Under the pieces are notes generated by a model. The model worked only from the letters and a program-made list of their open reading frames with translations. It did no database searches and was not told where the DNA came from. Below, piece after piece: positions 8,856 to 18,712 of a stretch of 64,000 nt of DNA. Each line of letters begins with the position of its first letter. The stretch's first letter is position 1. The stretch covers positions 213,789 to 277,788 of the forward strand of contig SVSE01000001.1 of the NCBI GenBank assembly GCA_015064445.1. Direction: 5' to 3'. Source of the DNA: Oscillospiraceae bacterium (lineage in GTDB: Bacteria; Bacillota; Clostridia; Oscillospirales; CAG-272). Position numbers and translations under genes: made by a program.

Positions 8856-10766
8856 TTATTTGTTATAGGTAGAATTAAGAGAAGTAAATTCGCTAAGAGC
8901 ATTCTTATAGATTTCAGCGCTCAAAAGCTTATAAACAGTTGCGTTTTCAGAATAAATAGCCTTATCCTCCAAAAGCTTATCATAATCAGAAATCTTATCT
9001 AGTTCAGCCTGAAGAGCCTTGTTTTCATCCTCTAAGGTCTTAACCTCTTCGGCTTTTTCAGTGTTGCCCTTATATTCTTCAATCAAGAGCTTATTTGCCT
9101 CGATTTTATCCTTTTTAGTCTGCTCATCTGGCTTGAGAGTATTATATTCTTCAAGACCATCAGCGAGCTTCTTATCAGTAGCAATAACATCGAAGCCCTT
9201 AGAAGCCTCATAAGCCTCCTTAAATGCCTCGAATTCGTCGCTGGTCATAGCACTTATTTCTGCAAAAATCTCTGCATTAAGCGCCTTCAAGGCAGTTACA
9301 AGGGCATCAACCTTTGTCTTTTGTGTAGCAGATGCGTTCTTGTTATAATTTGAAAGGAAGTGGAGATAATTTGAAACGGTTGCATCATAGTTTACAGACT
9401 TTACATAATCCCAATCATCAATAACAGTTCCGTCTTCTCTATATGTCTTGTAGCCGTTACCGGTATAATCGTTGTTCATATCATAAACAACATTTCCGTT
9501 TGCATCCTTGATAAGCTTAATTTTTGGATCATCCTCGTTTTCGGAATAATCAAGCTCATAATCAGTATCCTTTATACCATACTGAAGAAGTGTGCGGATT
9601 TCGGTGTTTGTGTAAAGCATGTACAAGAATGACATTGCTCTATCATAGTTGATTGAATATTCGCTTATAGCGAACATAGAGCCATATACATCTTCCTCGG
9701 TCATAACAGGATTGCCTGTTTTCACGAGATAATAATCATTTGCATAAGCCTCAGCGCCAGCCTTAGTGCCATTATAAATCATAACACCAGCCTTCTCGCC
9801 CTCGCCAAGAGCATTCTTTACGTAGCTCTTATCCTTCAACGACTTGTAAAGTGATGTATAAGCCATATAAGCCTCATTATCAAATATGCCACCTGGCGCT
9901 ACTGTGCCATCAGCAGATGTGATAAGAGATTGCTCATCAGCCCAATAAATGATGCCTGGGGCATCCTTCTCGGTGCCAACAAATGGAACTACTCCAGCAG
10001 TGCCAGCCTCTCCGATTGCGTTGATAAGCTCCTCACAATCAAGAACACTTGTAATGCTATCAAGGTCAAATTCATAGCCAGAAGCCTCTACAAGAGCCTT
10101 ATTAATAAGAACATACTGGAAGCTATCCTCTGCATAAGCACGATTGTTGGGAACTGCATAAAGGTTCTTGTTGATAACAAGTGGTGTAATGATTTCGTTT
10201 CTTATAAGCTTCTTGAATCTTGGATAAGATGCACTTTCGCTTGTTACATATGGATTAAGAGAATAAAGCATTCTATCGTTAGCAAGCTTTGTATATGTAG
10301 CATAGTCTCTAATCAAGCAAATATCGATTTGGTTTTCCAAAATTTCTGGATATTTAAGCTTATAGAAATAATCCTCAGAATTTGGCGGATACTTTTCGGC
10401 ATCATTTACATAAGTTTTACCTATTTCAATAGGCTTTGCAAGCGTTGAAGCCTTGATGCTATTAAATTTCTCACTCAATTTTGCATCGTATTCAGCGTCG
10501 CTTACAGCAATAATATTAATTTTTGTATTCTTAGTAGCGATAAGAGAGTTAATCTCCTCCTCTACTGCCTCTAATCTCTTTTTGAAAGCATCAGAGTTAG
10601 AATCGCTATTAGTTGGAATCCAAAGAGAAAGTGTATAAGCAGTATCACCTGCACATACGTTTTCCTTTCTTATTTCGTCATCTGTTTTCTCATCTTTGCA
10701 AGATGTAAGCACGAGTGAAAGCACCATCATTATAGCAAGAAGAAAACAAAGCAATCTTTTTTTCAT
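8856..10766 (-). CDS. Extracellular solute-binding lipoprotein (orphan)
   Basis: A 636-residue predicted lipoprotein. The signal peptide MKKRLLCFLLAIMMVLSLVL is followed by lipobox LTSC with Cys23. The middle region looks like a family-1 type extracellular solute-binding protein (IDICLIRDYATYTKL, then LYAVPNNRAYAEDSFQYVLIN, and a late segment on Phe-Leu-Tyr-Met-Leu-Tyr). The C-terminal 150 residues hold a Glu/Lys-rich predicted coiled coil around residues 530-600, which is not part of the standard fold. No permease or ATPase gene lies nearby, so the ligand and transporter are unknown. It has its own consensus promoter and terminator between ylmC and rpoD. Confidence 0.8.
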   Translation of the reverse strand: MKKRLLCFLLAIMMVLSLVLTSCKDEKTDDEIRKENVCAGDTAYTLSLWIPTNSDSNSDAFKKRLEAVEEEINSLIATKNTKINIIAVSDAEYDAKLSEKFNSIKASTLAKPIEIGKTYVNDAEKYPPNSEDYFYKLKYPEILENQIDICLIRDYATYTKLANDRMLYSLNPYVTSESASYPRFKKLIRNEIITPLVINKNLYAVPNNRAYAEDSFQYVLINKALVEASGYEFDLDSITSVLDCEELINAIGEAGTAGVVPFVGTEKDAPGIIYWADEQSLITSADGTVAPGGIFDNEAYMAYTSLYKSLKDKSYVKNALGEGEKAGVMIYNGTKAGAEAYANDYYLVKTGNPVMTEEDVYGSMFAISEYSINYDRAMSFLYMLYTNTEIRTLLQYGIKDTDYELDYSENEDDPKIKLIKDANGNVVYDMNNDYTGNGYKTYREDGTVIDDWDYVKSVNYDATVSNYLHFLSNYNKNASATQKTKVDALVTALKALNAEIFAEISAMTSDEFEAFKEAYEASKGFDVIATDKKLADGLEEYNTLKPDEQTKKDKIEANKLLIEEYKGNTEKAEEVKTLEDENKALQAELDKISDYDKLLEDKAIYSENATVYKLLSAEIYKNALSEFTSLNSTYNK

Positions 10767-10805
10767 TTAATCGTTCCTCCACGACTGTAATTACGAATTA
10801 TAATA

Positions 10806-10834
10806 ATTTTACTATAAAGAAAGAGATTTGTCAA
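10806..10834 (-). promoter_or_regulatory. Consensus SigA promoter for the solute-binding lipoprotein
   Basis: On the minus strand TTGACA (10829-10834), 17-base spacer, TAAAAT (10806-10811). A perfect six-base dyad, TTAACA-AAA-TGTTAA, lies just upstream at 10851-10865, next to the rpoD stop codon, and could be an operator. Confidence 0.8.
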
Positions 10835-10865
10835 GCAATTTTGCACATTGTTAACAAAATGTTAA

Positions 10866-11930
10866 TCAGTCAAGATATGCTCTTAATTTCTTAGAACGGC
10901 TTGGATGACGAAGCTTTCTTAAAGCCTTTGCTTCAATTTGACGAATTCTTTCACGAGTGATTTGGAACTTTTCTCCAACCTCTTCAAGAGTTCTTGTTCT
11001 TCCATCATCAAGTCCAAAGCGCAATCTCAAAACCTCTTCCTCTCTTGGAGTGAGCGTTTTAAGAACATCGTTGAGCTGTTCCTTAAGAAGCGTATAGGAT
11101 GCGGCCTCAGCTGGTGCTGGTGAATCCTCATCAGGAATGAAGTCGCCCAAGTGGCTATCCTCCTCTTCACCGATAGGAGTTTCAAGAGATACAGGCTCTA
11201 AGGCGTATTTCATAGTATCTCTTACCTTTTCAGGCGTCATATCAATTTTATCTGCAATTTCCTCAGGAGTAGGCTCTCTGCCAAGCTCTTGAAGAAGCTG
11301 TCTTGAAACTCTTGACACCTTATGAATGGTTTCTACCATATGAACAGGTATACGAACGGTTCTTGCTTGGTCAGCAATTGCTCTTGTAATAGCCTGTCTT
11401 ATCCACCATGTAGCATAGGTTGAGAATTTATAGCCCTTTTCAGAATCAAACTTTTCAACAGCCTTCATAAGGCCGAGGTTTCCCTCTTGAATCAAATCAA
11501 GGAATGCCATTCCCTTGCCCACATGCTTCTTAGCAATACTTACAACAAGACGAAGGTTAGCCTCAACAATCTTATTTTTAGCATTTTCATCGCCATTTTT
11601 CATGGCTGTTGCAAATTCTCTTTCATCATCAGCGCTCAAAAGTGGAACTCTGCCGATTTCCTTGAGGTACATTCTTACAGGATCATCGATTGCAAAGCTT
11701 TCCTGAAGCTTTTCGATTTCCTCTGTACTCATCAACTGCTCCATCTCTTTTTCAAGATCGTCTACATCTTCTGCGTTGATGTCATCGGAGTTTTTACTTA
11801 CTATGCTCAAAAGCTCATCGAGCTGATCGTCGGCAAAATAGTCGATTTCGCCCTCTTTGATATCGTCTTCTGATTCATTCGAGGAATTACTGTTAAGAAT
11901 ATCGTCAATGTCAAATTCCTTTTTACTCAT
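10866..11930 (-). CDS. rpoD: RNA polymerase sigma factor SigA (RpoD)
   Basis: The primary sigma factor. After an acidic N-terminal region 1.1, region 1.2 ([16 protein letters not shown]), region 2.4 ([15 protein letters not shown], for the -10 box) and region 4.2 ([18 protein letters not shown], for the -35 box) follow in order. At 354 residues it is the short Gram-positive form without the long non-conserved insert of proteobacteria. It follows dnaG by 12 bases; the dgt-dnaG-rpoD order is the Firmicutes macromolecular-synthesis operon. The many TTGACA-17-TATAAT promoters in this window are its expected targets. Confidence 0.97.
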   Translation of the reverse strand: MSKKEFDIDDILNSNSSNESEDDIKEGEIDYFADDQLDELLSIVSKNSDDINAEDVDDLEKEMEQLMSTEEIEKLQESFAIDDPVRMYLKEIGRVPLLSADDEREFATAMKNGDENAKNKIVEANLRLVVSIAKKHVGKGMAFLDLIQEGNLGLMKAVEKFDSEKGYKFSTYATWWIRQAITRAIADQARTVRIPVHMVETIHKVSRVSRQLLQELGREPTPEEIADKIDMTPEKVRDTMKYALEPVSLETPIGEEEDSHLGDFIPDEDSPAPAEAASYTLLKEQLNDVLKTLTPREEEVLRLRFGLDDGRTRTLEEVGEKFQITRERIRQIEAKALRKLRHPSRSKKLRAYLD

Positions 11931-11942
11931 TTTTTACCCCTC

Positions 11943-13700
11943 TTATTTCTTTTTCTTCAATAGCGCTTCAAGAGAATCAAGGCTATTTTCGGATTTTTTC
12001 TTATTCTTTTCTGCGCGAAGCGAATCGATACAGCCCATCAAAACATCATCTCCGTTTGAGTTGAGCATTTGTCTATCGGTTTGCATTTTCGCAATTCTCG
12101 AAACCTCTTCCTGAGAGAAATCCTCTGAAAAATATGCAATATCAAATTTTACATTTAAGCTATGAAGCTCTTTCATTTTTTCAAAGATTTTTCTGCTGAA
12201 GCTTGTAACGAAATCCTCCGAGGTCAAGGTTTCTATACACTTTTTGAAGTGCTCCTCGTGAAGCTGCATAAGCCCTAAAATAGCCTCTTCTATCTTATTT
12301 GCCCTGATATTAGCGGCGCTTTCAGGATTTATTCTATCGCCTATACCACTTGTTGCACGGTATATTTCGTTCTTTTGATTTTTCTTTTCCTCTCGTATGT
12401 GCTTATTAACCATAGAGGAAACATCTTTTTTAATGCTTTCCTTTGGAAGCTCAAGAAGCTTTGCAACCTTTATGCAATAAACCTCTCGTTCAACATCCGA
12501 TGAAAAGCTTGCAATTATATTGCAAATTTCCTTTGATGCCTTAATTTTTTCATCAAAATCAGCAATATTATATTTTGCCAAAACCTTTTCAAGCTCAAAA
12601 TCAAATCTTGTTCTTGATTTTTCGATAATGTCCTTAAACCTGGTAGCGCCAAAGGTCTTTATAAATTCATCTGGGTCCTTTGCGCCGGACATTTTCAAGA
12701 TTTTAACATCAATTCCAACCTCTTGCAAATAGTTAAAGGCTTTATTCGCTGCACGCTGACCAGCCTCGTCACTATCGTAAGAAATTATAACCTTTTTAGT
12801 ATATTTCGAGAATATTCTCGCCTGCTCTGAGGTGATTGCAGTGCCCAAGGTGGCGACAGCATTTTCAAAGCCTGCTGCATGAAGAGCGATAACATCCATA
12901 TATCCCTCGCAAAGAATCATCATATTTTCACAATTGTTCTTTGCAAAGTTCAAAGCGAACAAATTTTTGCTCTTTTTAAAGGCGGGGGTATCAGATGTGT
13001 TCAAATATTTTGGCTTTGAGTCATCCATAACTCGTCCACCAAAGGCAACAATATTGCCCGATGTATCGATGATAGGAAACATAACTCTATTACGGAAATA
13101 GTCATATGCTATTCCCTTTTCGCCCTTACCACAAAGGAAAGCAACACACATTTCCTCATCAGTATAGCCAAGCTTTCTTAAATGATCGTGGAGTGCTCCA
13201 TAGGAATTAGGAGCAAAGCCAAGACCAAAACGATTGATTATAGCAGATGGCAAGCCACGCTTTTTCATAAGATAGTCGCGCGCTTCTGCGCCGATTTTTT
13301 CATCAAAAAGGCACTTGTGGAAGAATTTTGCAGCTTCCTTATTCATATCAAGCACGCGTTGTCTACCAACTCCACGCTTGTTGTTATCGCCATCGATGCT
13401 ATCAGGCAAAACAAGGCCTCCTCGCTGAGCAAGAAGCTTAATTGCCGAGATATAATCAACATTTTCGGCACGCATTACAAAGGAAATAGCATCTCCACCT
13501 GCACCACATCCAAAGCAATAAAAGGACTGTGTAGCAGGAAAAACGACGAATGAAGGCGTTTTCTCGCTATGAAAAGGACATGAGCCACTATAATTAGAGC
13601 CAGCTCTTCTCAATGTGACATACGAGGAAACAACGCTTTCGATGTCATTTCTAAACTTTATTTCTTCAATTATTTGTGGATCAATCATCTTCTTCTCCAC
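11943..13700 (-). CDS. dnaG: DNA primase
   Basis: DnaG makes RNA primers for replication. The N-terminal CHC2 zinc domain has CPFH near residue 40 and CFGC near residue 62; the TOPRIM core follows with LCEGYMDVIALHAAG and YDSDEAGQ, the metal-binding Glu and Asp residues. The C-terminal helicase-binding domain is present. At 585 residues it is full length. The start overlaps the end of dgt by 16 bases, so the genes are coupled. Confidence 0.97.
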   Translation of the reverse strand: MEKKMIDPQIIEEIKFRNDIESVVSSYVTLRRAGSNYSGSCPFHSEKTPSFVVFPATQSFYCFGCGAGGDAISFVMRAENVDYISAIKLLAQRGGLVLPDSIDGDNNKRGVGRQRVLDMNKEAAKFFHKCLFDEKIGAEARDYLMKKRGLPSAIINRFGLGFAPNSYGALHDHLRKLGYTDEEMCVAFLCGKGEKGIAYDYFRNRVMFPIIDTSGNIVAFGGRVMDDSKPKYLNTSDTPAFKKSKNLFALNFAKNNCENMMILCEGYMDVIALHAAGFENAVATLGTAITSEQARIFSKYTKKVIISYDSDEAGQRAANKAFNYLQEVGIDVKILKMSGAKDPDEFIKTFGATRFKDIIEKSRTRFDFELEKVLAKYNIADFDEKIKASKEICNIIASFSSDVEREVYCIKVAKLLELPKESIKKDVSSMVNKHIREEKKNQKNEIYRATSGIGDRINPESAANIRANKIEEAILGLMQLHEEHFKKCIETLTSEDFVTSFSRKIFEKMKELHSLNVKFDIAYFSEDFSQEEVSRIAKMQTDRQMLNSNGDDVLMGCIDSLRAEKNKKKSENSLDSLEALLKKKK

Positions 13701-14689
13701 GAGTTAGGAACATAAAGCTCTCTAAACAAATCAACTGCATACCTGTCAGTCATACTCGAAATGTAGTCACATACACATCTCTCAACAGGCTCTGAGTCAA
13801 GATTTTTCACAAATATAGGTGGCATTTCTTGAGGATTCTTCACGAAATATGCGAAAAGAGTTCCAAGCATATCAATTGCCTTTTCCTCTTCTCCTTTTAC
13901 CATTTTGTTAGTGTAAACATTTTTGAAAAGAAATGCACGAAGCTCCATCATAGCTTCACCTATTTCATCGGACATTTTTATATAAGGCTTGTCCCAGCTC
14001 TCAGAAATAACAGATGAAACAAGAGTATTTATACGCTTACTATGTCCATCTCCTAAGGTCTTTCTGATTTCCAGAGGAATATCCTCAATGCAAAGTATAC
14101 CGGCACGACAAGCATCATCAATATCATGGTTTATGTAGGCAATTCTATCAGCGATCTTTATAATCTTACCTTCAAGCGTTGCTGACTCACAAGAGCCTGT
14201 GTGATTAAGGATTGCGTCCTTAACCTCCCACGTAAGATTCAATCCCTCGCCATCGTTTTCGAGCTTTTCTACAACTCTTATACTCTGCTTATAATGGGCA
14301 AAATCAGGGGAATAAAACTTTTGCATAGCGCTTTCGCCAGAATGTCCAAATGGTGTATGTCCCAAATCGTGTCCAAGGGCGGCAGCCTCGCACAAATCCT
14401 CATTGAGACGGAGCGCACGAGAAATAATTCTTGCTATTTGTGCAACCTCAAGTGTATGAGTCATTCTTGTTCTAAAATGCTCATCCTCAGGAGACAAAAA
14501 GACCTGTGTTTTATGCATTAGCCTACGGAAAGCCTTTGAGTGAATGATTCTATCACGGTCTCTTTGGAATTCGGTACGGTTAGGACAAGGTGGACACGGC
14601 TTTTCTCTACCTCGTGTATTTGAGGTCAAAAATGCATGCTCTGACAGGAATGATTTTTCTCTTTCCAAAAAAATCTCATTTGCGGTCAT
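13685..14689 (-). CDS. Deoxyguanosinetriphosphate triphosphohydrolase-like protein
   Basis: An HD-domain dNTP triphosphohydrolase that releases tripolyphosphate from dNTPs. The HD ligands are His in RMTHTLEVAQ and His-Asp in LGHDLGHTPFGHSGE; a later conserved stretch KIADRIAYINHDIDDA supplies the fourth ligand. The 334-residue length matches the short Gram-positive form. It overlaps dnaG by 16 bases and heads the dgt-dnaG-rpoD operon, with an AAAGGAGG ribosome site. A possible promoter (TTGCAC, 17 bases, TATATA) overlaps the upstream terminator. Confidence 0.93.
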   Translation of the reverse strand: MTANEIFLEREKSFLSEHAFLTSNTRGREKPCPPCPNRTEFQRDRDRIIHSKAFRRLMHKTQVFLSPEDEHFRTRMTHTLEVAQIARIISRALRLNEDLCEAAALGHDLGHTPFGHSGESAMQKFYSPDFAHYKQSIRVVEKLENDGEGLNLTWEVKDAILNHTGSCESATLEGKIIKIADRIAYINHDIDDACRAGILCIEDIPLEIRKTLGDGHSKRINTLVSSVISESWDKPYIKMSDEIGEAMMELRAFLFKNVYTNKMVKGEEEKAIDMLGTLFAYFVKNPQEMPPIFVKNLDSEPVERCVCDYISSMTDRYAVDLFRELYVPNSWRRR

Positions 14690-14733
14690 ATATTATTCCT
14701 CCTTTCAAATTCATACATATATAAAAATACGCA

Positions 14734-14769
14734 AAAAATGGTGCAAATACTTTTTTGCACCATTTTTAT
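14734..14769 (-). terminator. Terminator of hflX-yigZ
   Basis: Fourteen-base stem AAAAATGGTGCAAA/TTTGCACCATTTTT with loop TACTTT, two bases after the yigZ stop codon. Confidence 0.88.
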
Positions 14770-14770
14770 C

Positions 14771-15397
14771 CTATTTAGAATCTAATCTATTTCCCGTAAT
14801 TTCAAGAGAAATCTTGCCAGCAAATGCCTCGTTTATTTTCAGTTTGAAATTCTCGAATATTTCTTGGGAAATTGCGAATCTCAAATTAACATCACTTGCA
14901 AATTCGGTTTCATCTATTATAGCCTCAAACGAGGTTAAAATAGGCTGTAATTTTTGATAATCGGAATACGAGCAGGTAGCCTTTATTTCGACAAACTCCT
15001 CATAAACAGCAATTCCACCAGCCTCTAATGCCATTGATGCGCTTGTAGAATAAGCTCTTACAAGTCCACCCGCGCCGAGTAAAATGCCTCCAAAATATCG
15101 AGTAATAACGACACAAACATCAGTAATTCCAGACATTCTGATAGCATTTAAGGCAGGCATTCCGGCAGTTCCCTGTGGCTCTGCATCATCAGAATATCTT
15201 GAAAGCGTTCCGTCGCCTAATGTGTATGCATAAACATTATGAGTGGCATCAGAATATCTCTTTTTTCTTTGCTTTATGATTTCAAGAGCCTCTTCCTCAC
15301 TATTTATAGGCACTGCAATCGCTATAAAAACGGACTTTTTCTCTGTAAATTCAATTTCAGCAGTTTTTTTGAGCTTTTTAATTTTTTCGTTAGCCAT
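14771..15397 (-). CDS. YigZ/IMPACT family protein (UPF0029)
   Basis: The 208-residue protein begins with a Lys-rich segment, then the IMPACT N-terminal domain with EFTEKKSVFIA, and the signature YSDDAEPQGTAGMPAL followed by TRYFGGILLGAGGLVRAY. This signature is diagnostic of YigZ proteins. The C-terminal DUF1949 domain follows. Bacterial YigZ is linked to translation or stress control but lacks a settled biochemical role. It lies 27 bases downstream of hflX and probably shares its message. Confidence 0.9.
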   Translation of the reverse strand: MANEKIKKLKKTAEIEFTEKKSVFIAIAVPINSEEEALEIIKQRKKRYSDATHNVYAYTLGDGTLSRYSDDAEPQGTAGMPALNAIRMSGITDVCVVITRYFGGILLGAGGLVRAYSTSASMALEAGGIAVYEEFVEIKATCSYSDYQKLQPILTSFEAIIDETEFASDVNLRFAISQEIFENFKLKINEAFAGKISLEITGNRLDSK

Positions 15398-15424
15398 AAT
15401 TCATTTTAGGCAAATGTAAAAATG

Positions 15425-16684
15425 CTAATTTTTAAGGAATTTTTGGAACATTCCCTTTGTTTTAGCATCTACAACTGCTTCAATCAAAACTCCTTCATCA
15501 ACATATTTTGTGTTTCTTATTTCAGCCATTTTATAGAGCGAATTTAATGCGCTCTGCTCGGTGTAAGGGAATAAAAATAGCTCTGCGCTTTTACCTGCCC
15601 TGCACATTTGCTCAAGCTGATCCTGAAGCTCATCAAGACCTTCTCCATTCTTAGCACTGATCGCCACAACACGAGCGCTGGATGATTTAAAAAGCCTTAA
15701 ATCATAGAGTCTTTCAGGCGTACACAAATCAAATTTATTAAATACATACAATCTTGGTTTCTCAGACACATTCAAATTCTCCAAAATGCCCTCTGTGACA
15801 GCCATATGAGAAAGACACTCTTCGTCCGATGCATCGACAACAATTATTAGAAAATCACAATAAACCGCCTCATCAAGAGTTGAGCGAAAGGCGTGAATGA
15901 GATGGTGTGGAAGCTTGCGTATGAAGCCAACCGTATCGGTTATAAGCATATTTATTCCACTTGGAAGCTCGTACTTTCTTGTAGTTGGGTCAAGAGTTGC
16001 AAAAAGCTTGTCCTCTGCCAAGATTCCTGCGCCTGTTAGAAGATTTAAAAGTGTAGATTTCCCTGCGTTTGTGTAGCCTGCAATGCAAGCCTTAACAACA
16101 CCGCTCCTATCTCTTTGAGCGCGCATCGTAAGTCTATTCTTTTCAAGCTCTCTTAGTTCGTTTTGTAAAAAAGCAATTCTCGACGAAAGCCTTCTTCTAT
16201 CAATTTCGAGCTTACTTTCACCTGGACCTCTTGTACCAATACCACCGCCAAGCCTCGACATATCCTTACCCTTACCCATAAGCCTTGGTGCTGTATATTT
16301 AAGCTGTGCAAGCTCAACTTGAATTTTCCCCTCTGCGCTTGTTGCGTGAAGAGCAAAAATGTCCAAAATGAGCATACTTCTATCGATTACATCAGCATTA
16401 GTTGCATTTTCTATATTTTTGATTTGAGCTGGTGTTAGTTCGCAGTCAAAAACGATCTTTTTAATGTCGTTATTCTTGCATAGCTCGCTTAATTCCTCGA
16501 GCTTGCCCTCGCCAACACAGGTAGCAACATCAGGAGAGCTTTTCATTTGAGTAAGCACTGCAAAAACCTCTCCACCAGCTGTATCAACAAGTCTTTCAAG
16601 CTCTAAAAGCGAGCGCTCCGCCTCCTCCTGTGCACCTTGAGGATAAACGGAAACCGTTATTACTCTATTATCAATTTTTTCCAT
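15425..16684 (-). CDS. hflX: GTPase HflX
   Basis: HflX is a ribosome-splitting GTPase that rescues stalled ribosomes under stress. The N-terminal HflX domain includes the linker RLGGGIGTRGPGESKLE, which is a family hallmark. The G domain holds GYTNAGKSTLLN (G1), DTVGFIRKLPHHLIHAFRSTL (G3 region), NKFD (G4) and SAKNGEG (G5). At 419 residues it has a normal length. It lies downstream of rpmE and its terminator and upstream of yigZ. Confidence 0.96.
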   Translation of the reverse strand: MEKIDNRVITVSVYPQGAQEEAERSLLELERLVDTAGGEVFAVLTQMKSSPDVATCVGEGKLEELSELCKNNDIKKIVFDCELTPAQIKNIENATNADVIDRSMLILDIFALHATSAEGKIQVELAQLKYTAPRLMGKGKDMSRLGGGIGTRGPGESKLEIDRRRLSSRIAFLQNELRELEKNRLTMRAQRDRSGVVKACIAGYTNAGKSTLLNLLTGAGILAEDKLFATLDPTTRKYELPSGINMLITDTVGFIRKLPHHLIHAFRSTLDEAVYCDFLIIVVDASDEECLSHMAVTEGILENLNVSEKPRLYVFNKFDLCTPERLYDLRLFKSSSARVVAISAKNGEGLDELQDQLEQMCRAGKSAELFLFPYTEQSALNSLYKMAEIRNTKYVDEGVLIEAVVDAKTKGMFQKFLKN

Positions 16685-16702
16685 AAATCCTCCGAGGAAA
16701 TT

Positions 16703-16730
16703 AAAAAGGCAAGCATTGCTTGCCCGTTTT
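16703..16730 (-). terminator. Terminator of rpmE
   Basis: Seven-base stem GGCAAGC/GCTTGCC with loop ATT (16708-16724), then a run of T on the minus strand, right after the rpmE stop codon. Confidence 0.85.
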
Positions 16731-16736
16731 AATTAC

Positions 16737-16940
16737 TTATTTTACACCGTTAAGACGTCTCTTGAACTTGTCAACGCGTCCGCCAGCATCTACCAATTTC
16801 TGCTTTCCTGTGAAGAAAGGATGGCATTTTGCGCAAATTTCAACTGAGATATCACCTTTAGTGGTTTTAGTAACTACGGTGTTACCGCAAGCACATTTGA
16901 TTGTCGCTTCCTTGTATTCTGGATGAAGTCCTGCTTTCAT
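16737..16940 (-). CDS. rpmE: 50S ribosomal protein L31, zinc-binding form
   Basis: L31 is a large-subunit protein. The start [12 protein letters not shown] is typical, and the four Cys (CACG near residue 16, CAKCHPF near residue 36) form the zinc site of the C-plus paralogue. I chose the ATG at 16940 because AGAGGTG lies seven bases upstream; a GTG nine bases earlier would put the ribosome site inside the gene. The zinc-bound form is the one made when zinc is plentiful. Confidence 0.96.
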   Translation of the reverse strand: MKAGLHPEYKEATIKCACGNTVVTKTTKGDISVEICAKCHPFFTGKQKLVDAGGRVDKFKRRLNGVK

Positions 16941-16982
16941 TATTTTCACCTCTTTGCAAAATAGTTCTATAATTTTCGATTC

Positions 16983-17012
16983 ATTATACTACACATCTAA
17001 TACAAAAGTCAA
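16983..17012 (-). promoter_or_regulatory. SigA-type promoter for rpmE
   Basis: On the minus strand TTGACT (17007-17012), 18-base spacer, TATAAT (16983-16988), about 40 bases before the rpmE ATG. Confidence 0.75.
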
Positions 17013-17030
17013 GACTTTTTTCAAATATTT

Positions 17031-17729
17031 TTAAATTTTTGCTTCTATCTCTTTTTTTAGTCGCTTAATTATCTTTTTTTCGAGTCTTGAAATGTAGGAT
17101 TGAGATATGCCAAGCTCGTCTGCTACCTCTTTTTGCGTTTTTTCTCGTCCGTCTATAAATCCGTATCTCAAATTTATGATTATCTGCTCTCTTTTGCCTA
17201 ATTTCGAGAGCGCCTCGGCGATAATCTTTTTATCCTCACTTTGCTCAATGTTTTTGTAAACCGTATCTTCCTCAGTACCCAAAACATCGGACAATAAAAG
17301 CTCATTTCCGTCCCAATCTGTATTCAAGGGCTCATCTATTGATATTTCCATATGCCTGTTGCTATTTTTTCTTATGTACATCAAAATTTCGTTTTCAATG
17401 CATCTTGATGCATATGTAGCAAGCTTTATGTTTTTGTCCGCTTTATAGGTATTAATTGCCTTTATAAGGCCTATTGTGCCGATAGAAATTAGGTCCTCAA
17501 GCGGTGTGCCTACTGTTTCAAATTTTTTCGCTATATAGACAACAAGCCTCAAATTATGCTCTATTAAAATTCCTGACCTGTCAGGATTGCTTTCCATTTC
17601 TGCTATTATTTCTGCCTCTACCTCTGGATCAAGAGGTGGGGGAAGAGTTTCCGGTCCATTTATGTAAAATACCTCTTTTTTACCGAATATCTTTGCAAAA
17701 AAGAGCTTTATTTTCTCAAAAATTCTCAT
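17031..17729 (-). CDS. sigE: RNA polymerase sporulation sigma factor SigE
   Basis: SigE directs early mother-cell transcription. The 232-residue protein has a hydrophobic/basic pro-region ([19 protein letters not shown]) that SpoIIGA removes, followed by [12 protein letters not shown], the start of the mature form. Region 2 has [18 protein letters not shown] and region 4 ends in [20 protein letters not shown] chose the ATG at 17729 because GGA lies seven bases upstream and the sequence fits the family from there; an in-frame GTG at 17771 lies inside spoIIGA. It follows spoIIGA by 14 bases. Confidence 0.97.
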   Translation of the reverse strand: MRIFEKIKLFFAKIFGKKEVFYINGPETLPPPLDPEVEAEIIAEMESNPDRSGILIEHNLRLVVYIAKKFETVGTPLEDLISIGTIGLIKAINTYKADKNIKLATYASRCIENEILMYIRKNSNRHMEISIDEPLNTDWDGNELLLSDVLGTEEDTVYKNIEQSEDKKIIAEALSKLGKREQIIINLRYGFIDGREKTQKEVADELGISQSYISRLEKKIIKRLKKEIEAKI

Positions 17730-17743
17730 CTTCTTATCCTTTC

Positions 17744-18541
17744 CTATTTTGTTAATGCTGTAGAAACGCACGCCTCATAGCCTGCGAAATCCTTTTTATC
17801 AATCGATGCAATAACGGCACTCACCTCGTTATTTTCGATGCTTATTGAGGTAGGGATAACGCCCTTTAAAAGCCCCTCGCCACCTACTGCGCTATAAGGA
17901 ATATATCTTTTATAAATGTCGGGGATTTTAAGTATTTTTCGAGCGATAGGTGTGCTTGATGACACCAAAATTACGCTTTTTCCTGACAAGGGATCTCTTA
18001 GAAGATTTCCCGAATCGCAAAGAGCGCCAAAGGAAAACTCCTCGTCATCTATGCGAGCGATTATTTTTACACTTTTAATTTCTTTTTCCGAGGAAAACAA
18101 GCGCCCTATGAAAATAGACAACAAAATCGCCAAGGATGCAATTATGAAAAATCTTGCACCTGTGTAAACGGTTGTATAGTTGTAGCTTTCTATGTATTTT
18201 GCCAGAATCTTGTTCAAAAACGAATATAAAACGCTCATAAATCCACCAAGAGAGGCGCTGACTCCCAAGTAAATTAAGTACATTGAAACAAATCTTTTGA
18301 TGCTTTTCTCAAAATGGGTAATAAAGCACATAAGAAAGGATACAAGAATTCCTAAAACGACTGAAATTACTGGCTTTAATGTTAAAACCACATCAAAAAC
18401 TCCATAAAATCCACCTATAATTGAGGCTATAAGAATTCTCTTTTTGTAAATTTTTCTTCTCATAATGGACGCGGTTATAAACAACGAAACAAGGTCCATG
18501 CTAAAATTTATTGCAAAAAGCATATCTGCATATATTTTCAT
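17744..18541 (-). CDS. spoIIGA: SpoIIGA, pro-SigE processing aspartic peptidase
   Basis: SpoIIGA is a membrane aspartic protease that cleaves pro-SigE upon a forespore signal (SpoIIR). The first 150 residues form about five membrane helices; the cytoplasmic half has the active-site motif [15 protein letters not shown] with its catalytic Asp. At 265 residues it is slightly short of the Bacillus form. It sits immediately upstream of sigE in the same operon. A GGAG site lies nine bases before the start, and a Spo0A-box-like TGTCGTA lies about 80 bases upstream. Confidence 0.94.
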   Translation of the reverse strand: MKIYADMLFAINFSMDLVSLFITASIMRRKIYKKRILIASIIGGFYGVFDVVLTLKPVISVVLGILVSFLMCFITHFEKSIKRFVSMYLIYLGVSASLGGFMSVLYSFLNKILAKYIESYNYTTVYTGARFFIIASLAILLSIFIGRLFSSEKEIKSVKIIARIDDEEFSFGALCDSGNLLRDPLSGKSVILVSSSTPIARKILKIPDIYKRYIPYSAVGGEGLLKGVIPTSISIENNEVSAVIASIDKKDFAGYEACVSTALTK

Positions 18542-18646
18542 TCATCTCATCTCCACATATATTTTAAGCTATGCAATATTAAAAAAATGTCACAATATGG
18601 GAGAGAAAAAATTTTTTATACGACAAAAAACACTTGAATTTATATC

Positions 18647-18675
18647 TTGAATTTCCAATTAATAAATGCTATACT
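18647..18675 (+). promoter_or_regulatory. SigA-type promoter for the ABC exporter
   Basis: TTGAAT (18647-18652), 17-base spacer, TATACT (18670-18675), 37 bases before the ATG at 18713. Confidence 0.75.
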
Positions 18676-18712
18676 ATTTGTAAGTTATTTCTTTCTTGAA
18701 AGGAGATATGCA

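Noticed and set aside
17730..17771. Extended sigE N-terminus from a GTG at 17771
   Set aside because: It would overlap spoIIGA and add 14 residues not seen in SigE; the ATG at 17729 has a better ribosome site.
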